From contig CP136490.1 of the NCBI GenBank assembly GCA_032768795.1, positions 8,494,001-8,558,000 on the forward strand: a stretch of DNA of 64,000 bases. The letters are read 5' to 3'. The notes under the pieces are model-generated. The model was not told the DNA's origin. It worked only from the letters and a program-made list of their open reading frames with translations, and searched no databases. This DNA comes from Tremella fuciformis (taxonomy: Eukaryota; Basidiomycota; Tremellomycetes; Tremellales; Tremellaceae). A program made the translations under genes and the position numbers. This document shows, piece by piece, positions 58,132-64,000 of this stretch; position 1 is the stretch's first letter; every line of letters begins with the position of its first letter.

Positions 58132-58774
58132 TTTGGTGTGCTGTGGTGTACAGGTGGTGTGATGAGAAGAGATAGCTACAATCTATGACAGAGTCGCCTG
58201 TAGACTTTTCCAGAGCTTTGCTATCGCACGCCGCGCAGAGACCAATTCATCCGATTCTACAGCACCAGCACGTCACCGCCCACTTCGGTCAGGCCAGGGC
58301 GAGCAGCAATCACCTACCGGGTCCTCTCGACTCCGCGCGAGACCCTGTAGATGCGATGGGGTATAGGCGGCAAAGAGACGTTTTACCGCATAGCCGCCAG
58401 CTGGGTCCCTCCCAACTCGGTTCTGCCGGATGGCTCGGATTCCGGACCGCGACACACCGTGAGAGCCGTGAGCCGTGCTTACGGGTCCGCAAAGAGCCGC
58501 CTGTGCTCGAGGATTCGCTTTACCGTTTCGTTGTCCAGAGCCATACGCCAGGTGTGAACATGCCGACGGCAGGGATACGGGCCCATTGGGTCCGGGGAGA
58601 TCTCAGCCCTATCGTGGACCAGTGGAAGTTACGGCTGTCGCCACTGGGACACAGACCAGGCTGATTTTTCTCGAGCAACAGAGACAGCCTACCGAGGTGC
58701 ACTGTCTCTCACATAGCGTTGGTGTCTCTCCACATTCGAGCACATCCCGTACGGTCGACTAGAGTCACAGCAAC
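58132..58774. promoter_or_regulatory. Divergent spacer AKR / transketolase-like gene
   Basis: About 640 bases containing a compact CGG-N3-CCG palindrome at 58436-58444 and several more CGG triplets around 58425-58450. No gene recognised. Confidence 0.35.
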
Positions 58775-61084
58775 ATGGTGACCATCACATCAGAGGCCAA
58801 CGGACACGGCGACCACCTGGACGCCAAGCCCACTGTTCCCGGCAAGAAGAAGGGCCAGTCGAGCGAGCAAGAGAAGCTCGTGATCAACACGATCCGATGT
58901 CTCGGTGCCGACCTGTGCCAGCAGGTCAGTCGGCTGCGGCGCTCTCACTGTTGACCCCAAGAGCTGACAGGCAGTTCAAGGGCGGTCACCCCGGGACGGT
59001 CATGGGCGCAGCAGCCATCGGCGTGGCGCTGTGGGAGTACCACATGCGCTACAACCCCGCCAACCCAGACTGGTTCGACCGCGACCGCTTCGTGCTATCT
59101 GCCGGCCACGCGTGTCTCTTCCAGTACCTGTTTCTCCACTTGACGGGCTACGAGGCGTGGACGCTCGACACGATCAAGCAGTACCACGCCCCCGTCAAGC
59201 ATACCATGGCGGCTGGGCATCCCGAGATTGAGTTTCCCGGTATCGAAGTGACGACCGGCCCGCTTGGGCAGGGTATCGCCAATGCCGTCGGGTTGGCGGT
59301 GGCGAGCAAGAGCCTGGCGGCGCGGTATAACCGCGAGGGGCACGAGATTGTGCAGAGCAGAGTCTGGGCGTTCTCGGGCGACGGGTGTATTCAGGAGGGT
59401 GTGGGACAGGAGGGTCAGTTGAAGCCGCTGAGAGAGTGCGCAAGAGATAGAGCTGATGGCAGCCATTTCTCTTGCTGGGCATTGGGGACTGGACAACCTG
59501 ACCTTGATCTACGACAACAACTCTGTCACTGTGGACGGACCGATCGACTCGTGCTTCACCGACGACACGTCCAACAAGCTGCGCGCGACCGGGTGGCACG
59601 TCATCGACGTGCAGGATGGCTCGAACGACCTGCTCGCCGTTGTAGAGGCGATCGAGGCGGCCAAGCAAGTCAAGGGCAAGCCGACATGCATCAACATCCG
59701 CACGGTCATCGGTATCGGCTCGGTCAACCAGGGCAAGGGCAAGGTGCACGGCCAAGCGCTCGGCGACGAGGACGTGGCCAACGTCAAGCGTGGGCTGGGC
59801 TTTGACCCCAGCAAGAAGTTCCACGTCCCAGCAGAGGTATACGAGTACTTTGGCGAGTGCAAGACACGCGGCGCGCAGCTGGAGAAGGACTGGAACGCGC
59901 TCTACGCTTCGTATCGCTCGGCCTACCCGGAGCTCGCGAGCGATGTGGAGCGCCGCCTGGCGGGCAAGCTGCAGGCGGGCTGGGAAGGGCTGATCCCGCC
60001 AAAATCGGCGCTGCCTACTGCCCCGCAGCCGACGCGCAAGTCGAGCGGTATTGTCGTGCAGGCTCTGGTGCCGGACGATGCGTCGTTCATGGTGGGCAGT
60101 GCGGACTTGCTCGAGTCGACATTTGTGAGCTGGGACAAGATGGTCGAGTTCCAGAACCCCGCTTCGGGGCAAGGGGACTACTCGGGCCGCCAGCTGCGGT
60201 ACGGTATCCGCGAATTTGCCATGGTGGCCATCGGGAACGGTCTCGCAGCGTACCACAAGGGCATGTTCATCCCGTGCGTCCTCTCTGCTCGAATTGATTC
60301 AGCCTGTTAGCTGATCAGCTACAGGGTCATGTCTACCTTCTTCATGTTCTGGCTGTACGCCGCTCCCGCCGCTCGCATGTCGGCACTGCAGAAGCTGCGC
60401 TTCATCGGGATCGCAACACACGACTCGATCGGTATCGGCGAAGACGGACCGACTCACCAGCCCGTCGCCCTCTCCTCGTTCTACCGCTCGCTGCCGGACC
60501 TGAACTTCATCAGGCCATGCGACGCAGAAGAGACCATCGGCGCATGGCTGTTGGCGTTGAGAGACCCCGACCACCCGAGCCTGTTCGCTCTCAGCCGTCA
60601 GCCCGTACCGCTGCTCGAGGGCACATCGCGAGACGGCGTCGCCCGAGGAGGGTACGTTGTTCTCGACGCGCCCAATCCCGAGGTGACGCTCGTGTCGACC
60701 GGTGCCGAGGTCGCCCGTGCCATCTCCGTAGCAGAGTCGCTCAAGTCGAAATACCGCGTACGGGTGGTCTCTCTGCCTTACATGGCGTTGTTCGACCGCC
60801 AACCGCTCGAGTACCGCCTGGCCACCATCCCGTCGACGACAAGCCTCGTCGTGGCCATCGAGGCGTGGGCGAGCTTTGGCTGGGCACGGTATGCCCATGC
60901 GGGTCTGCACATGCACACCTTTGGGATGTCCGCCCCGCAAGACGTGCTGTTCGAGCACTACGGCTTTGGCATTCAGGACATGTCGGCCAAGATTGAGGGT
61001 TGGGTTGAGTCGAGGAGAGAGGGCGAGTCGTTCCGTCTTCCGGGCATTGGAGAGTACGCAGAGCTTCTCTTGGGCAGCGTCTAG
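58775..61084 (+). CDS. Transketolase family, dihydroxyacetone-synthase-like
   Basis: Exons 58775-58924, 58975-59413, 59463-60273, 60325-61084 close to 719 residues. Thiamine-diphosphate and substrate residues are kept: GGHPGTVMG, FVLSAGHACLFQYLF, TTGPLGQG, SGDGCIQEG, KVHGQAL, YGIREFAM (catalytic Glu), THDSIGIGEDGPTHQPV. Several stretches (ALWEYHMRYNPANPDWFDRD, GHPEIEF, SLAGHWGLDNL, YNKG-like region before FIP, STFFMFWLYAAPA) fit the dihydroxyacetone synthase (formaldehyde transketolase) branch better than ordinary transketolase. No peroxisomal SKL-type end is seen (ends LLGSV), so it is probably cytosolic. The usual REH is REF here. In this cluster it would transfer a two-carbon unit from a ketose. 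Confidence 0.9.
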
Positions 61085-61400
61085 AGGGTCCACATCGTGT
61101 CGTGTCGTATCGTATCTGTATGCATTGCCTCGTCCATCTCAGTACATACATTGGTCGGTGCCAAACACACTGACCATTTCCTGCGAAGACTTTTTGGGTC
61201 TTCAAACTGACTTTACTCTCATATCTTGCAGGTCTGACTTTGCTTCTGCCTGATTGCGCACGACTGGTCTTGAAAGCGCTGGAGACTACCTGCTAGCACG
61301 ACTTTAGTATGGTCCAGGCTCAACCGAACGACAGCACGCAGAGGGTCGAGCTTGTGCTCGAGCTCTACCAACGTCCTTTGGCGACGACTCAGACCAATCA
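61085..61400. other. 3' flank of the transketolase-like gene up to Helitron copy 2
   Basis: About 315 bases with no gene; the element begins immediately after an A at 61400. Confidence 0.4.
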
Positions 61401-62083
61401 TCAGCGTAGCTCTTACGGGGCGAATTTCTGCGGGTGTCCCTGGAACGAAAACGGTAAATGGGGGAATTAAATAAGAAAATTCCGGCCATTCTGATTTCAT
61501 CAGCACAATCCTAATATGCATTGTGTCCTTGCCAAATTGCCTTTCATCAGAGAATAAAGATCTATGCATGAGGCTGATGCATGGAATGATCTCTGTAGCA
61601 GAACCAATCGCCTACATAGCTACTGCCATACCCTGCCCTATCATTGCACCAAAATGGTTACAATAGCGCAAGTCTGACAAGACTGCAATAGGCTTGCCAG
61701 GTGGCAGCTGTGACATAGCCCCTGTGACCAGCTTGGCATGCCTATGATCATCTGATCAGCCTAGCATGCCCAACAAGCACTTGCGCATCTCTTGATGAAG
61801 TGCTTTAGCTTGCAACTAATCAATGTTCTACAGTACATCCGGCTTTGCCGGATGCTTGACCCGTAAGGGCTGCGATGGCTGCGCCGCTAGGCGCAAGGGG
61901 GGGTCTTGGGGGGGTGTCCCACCCCCCCATGTCTAACGGAACCAAAGAACAAGGAATTGCATTAGGTTTTCCAAATTGCCTGAGAACCAATAACTTGAAT
62001 ACCTGATTAGAAATTCAGAGCTAAAAAAGAATTGAAATAACGAGCTACGCCCTATCGCGCACTTTCCTGCACGATCTACCTAG
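61401..62083 (+). mobile_element. Helitron-like non-autonomous element, copy 2 (683 bp)
   Basis: Starts TCAGCGTAG after an A and ends CTAG before a T, the exact A/T insertion context of Helitrons. A hairpin at 62054-62075 (ATCG-GCA stem with one mismatch, six-base loop) lies four bases before CTAG. The body is the reverse complement of 10419-11274 apart from a 173-base block missing here. No open frame of note. It ends 91 bp upstream of the APN1 start codon, so it is probably within that promoter. Confidence 0.65.
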
Positions 62084-62174
62084 TCCTCCCTACCGCCTGT
62101 TTCCCTCGAGAGACTGAACGAGCAGCCTTGCATTCGGATCATAGCGATCTCGAGGTCCCCGGAGGACCTGCAGC

Positions 62175-64000
62175 ATGTCGCTGTCGACCCCGCTCTCTTC
62201 GGTCAAGAAGAGGAAGCTGGACCGTCGCCATGATGCCGAAGGCCGCAATGCAACGCCGACATCACCCGGGGGGCTCACCACACCACAGAGGATACACCTG
62301 AGCCAGACAACCGCCTATCCGTCTCCACCTATCACACCCGGCAGGCGCACATCCCCACGTCCTCCTGGTGTGCAAGCGGATAGCCCGTTCAACTTGACTC
62401 CGCGCTCGCTGCACACGCCTCCTCGACCGTCCTCCGCTCCCGGTCAATCGTACCTCCCTACTCCACCTTCAACTCTCCCCCGGACGATCCACCTCAGCGC
62501 CTCTTCGGCTCCGGTGACTCCTCTGGCGATTCGGCATCTTCCTACACCTCCAACTGGACATCATGCCGCTCAAAGACCTGGAAGGAGCGCGTTGGATTGG
62601 CTGGACTTTGAGGAAGTGGGCTCTGAGGAAGGAGACGAGCCCAGCTGGACCCCGCCGTCGCCTACGCCGTTCAGGAAGTCACTTCAGAGGGGTTCACTTG
62701 CGCTTGTCAAACGAACTACTACATACCAGATGGTGGACCCGTCCACCGATGAGCAGACGTCATCGGAAGAAGAGACATCCGACGTGTTCAGCGACGGCGG
62801 ATCGGTGACCTCGTTGACGTCCTACGATGAGCCACTTGACTTTGAACCGTCGGCTCTGACGAAGGATCATCCGTCATCGGACATCATAGGAGATACCCAA
62901 CAAGTCCGCCTGACTCGATCGAAGTCGGCCTCGATTGAACGGCCTCAAGCTCAACGCCTATACAGGATCAAACCCAGACGTCGAAGCTTTCGGATCCCAG
63001 GAGAGGCCGGCCCCATCGATCAATGTCTGGACGAGCTTGACCTGCTCGGCGACAGGCTGGATTTACGGCTGGGGCTACACGTCTCGAGTCGAGGTCCGAA
63101 AAGGGGCTTGATACGCTGGCTGCGGGCTCCCAACCGTGCCAAGGCGCTGGGATTCCATCTCGTTTGTCCGAAGCGGCACTACGAGGATGGGTGGTCCGAA
63201 GAGGACATGGAAGAGTTTACGGATTACCTGGCTGCCGTAGAGGCGAGAGGTGAGCTTCTTGGTGAGGCTGTGGGCCGGACACTGATATTTAGATCCCGAT
63301 ATCAAGAGGTACATCTTTCCTCATGCTGCTCTGACCAACAATCTTGCTCTGAGGTGAGTTCGTATCATCGTTTTGCCTCTGCGGGATTGCTGATTGGGCA
63401 GGCCCGACTCGGTCAAAGGGCAACAGGGATTCCTGAGCCTGATGCAAGAGGCCAATCTGGCCAGTCGCCTCGGGCTGAAGTATCTCGTCGTGCAGTAAGT
63501 CGTGTACATTTCCCGGCAACACTCTGGCTGATGGCCAGTCCCGGATACAGCGATGCAGATCGAGAGACCAGGGCTGAAGCTCTCGCCAATGTCGCCTCCA
63601 ACATCAGCTCGTTGCAAAGCATGACACCAGATATCACGTTCGTGATCGAGACCATGGTCAGTAAACAGGCATGCTTGCTTGCTTGCGTAGCTGATTGGCA
63701 GGCGCACCAGAATGGTCGCGTGATCGGCTCGTCCCTGACTGATCTACAAGCGATCCATAGCCTTGTCGAAGACAAAGACCGACTCAAGTTCTGCCTCGAC
63801 CTATGCCATGTGCATTCTAGCCTGTACGACCTGTCAACGAAAGACGGTAGAGGCGAGATGATGTGGGAGCTCGACGCGTATCTAGGCTTGGAGAACATCG
63901 TGTGTGTACACGTGAGTGACACCCACGCCGAGCACGGTTCCGGCCTTGATGTGCACTGTCGGTGAGTCACCTCTGACTTGTGGCGAATAGCGCTGATCAA
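62175..64000 (+). CDS. APN1: AP endonuclease of the endonuclease IV family (APN1), 3' end outside window
   Basis: Exons 62175-63249, 63293-63353, 63402-63494, 63539-63656 and 63702-63911; the intron after 63911 runs to or past the window end. About 290 Ser/Pro/Thr-rich residues precede the TIM-barrel domain: LGLHVSSRGPKRGLIRWLR, KRYIFPHAALTNNLALR, LGLKYLVVHPGYSD (metal-binding His), ITFVIETMAHQNGRVIGSS (metal-binding Glu) and FCLDLCHVHSSLYDL (Asp/His). These are the zinc ligands of endonuclease IV. The enzyme cuts 5' to abasic sites in base-excision repair. The long N terminus may carry localisation signals. Confidence 0.92.

Noticed and set aside
59195..61093. Two long minus-strand frames (353 and 264 codons)
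   Set aside because: Antisense to the transketolase-like exons; no recognisable domain.
1..64000. tRNA, rRNA, CRISPR and replication origin
   Set aside because: Looked for T-loop/anticodon patterns, regular short repeats with spacers and rRNA core sequences by eye; none found. Fungal origins have no motif I could read here.

Overview
The window reads as nuclear DNA of a basidiomycete yeast or filamentous fungus, most likely a tremellomycete (Cryptococcus/Trichosporon relatives). Genes are closely packed on both strands and are cut by many short introns, mostly 40-60 bp, with GT-AG ends and a CTGAC or CTGAT branch site near the acceptor. Four introns are GC-AG. The recognisable proteins are typical fungal ones. 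No tRNA, rRNA or CRISPR array was seen. Exon coordinates were derived by hand from splice signals, frame continuity and family conservation; for most genes all exon phases close.

Left part (1-20.5 kb) is ordinary housekeeping: the 3' end of a coiled-coil protein, a DUF1769 protein, a BRCT-containing family X DNA polymerase, proteasome beta-7 (PRE4), a DHA1-type MFS transporter, two small related RLRGG-motif proteins, an eIF4E-family protein, an LtrA-domain membrane protein, a BTB-like protein and KNR4/SMI1.

Middle part (20.5-35.8 kb) is an unusual gene island. It starts with degenerate direct repeats. It then holds two families I cannot assign: four minus-strand genes for small beta-solenoid proteins built of six-residue repeats (bactofilin-like in pattern), and five or six plus-strand genes for alpha-helical proteins, four of which share a phase-2 intron at the same position near the C terminus. 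The families alternate, giving convergent and divergent pairs; both divergent spacers carry long poly-G runs, and one helical gene has a decayed duplicate. This is the best candidate for an undescribed system.

Next (35.9-43.7 kb) come a proline-rich protein, the polarity kinase KIN1 and a peroxiredoxin-like protein. From 43.8 to 61.1 kb lies a carbohydrate cluster: secreted GH13 amylase, UDP-glycosyltransferase, sugar transporter, apiosidase-like (DUF4038) hydrolase, Zn2Cys6 regulator, L-arabitol-dehydrogenase-like MDR enzyme, aldose-reductase-type AKR and a dihydroxyacetone-synthase-like transketolase. Together these could release, import, reduce, re-oxidise and split a pentose, possibly branched D-apiose.

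Two near-identical copies of a Helitron-like element lie in opposite orientation at 10.4-11.3 and 61.4-62.1 kb, about 50 kb apart. The window ends inside an APN1 (endonuclease IV) gene.
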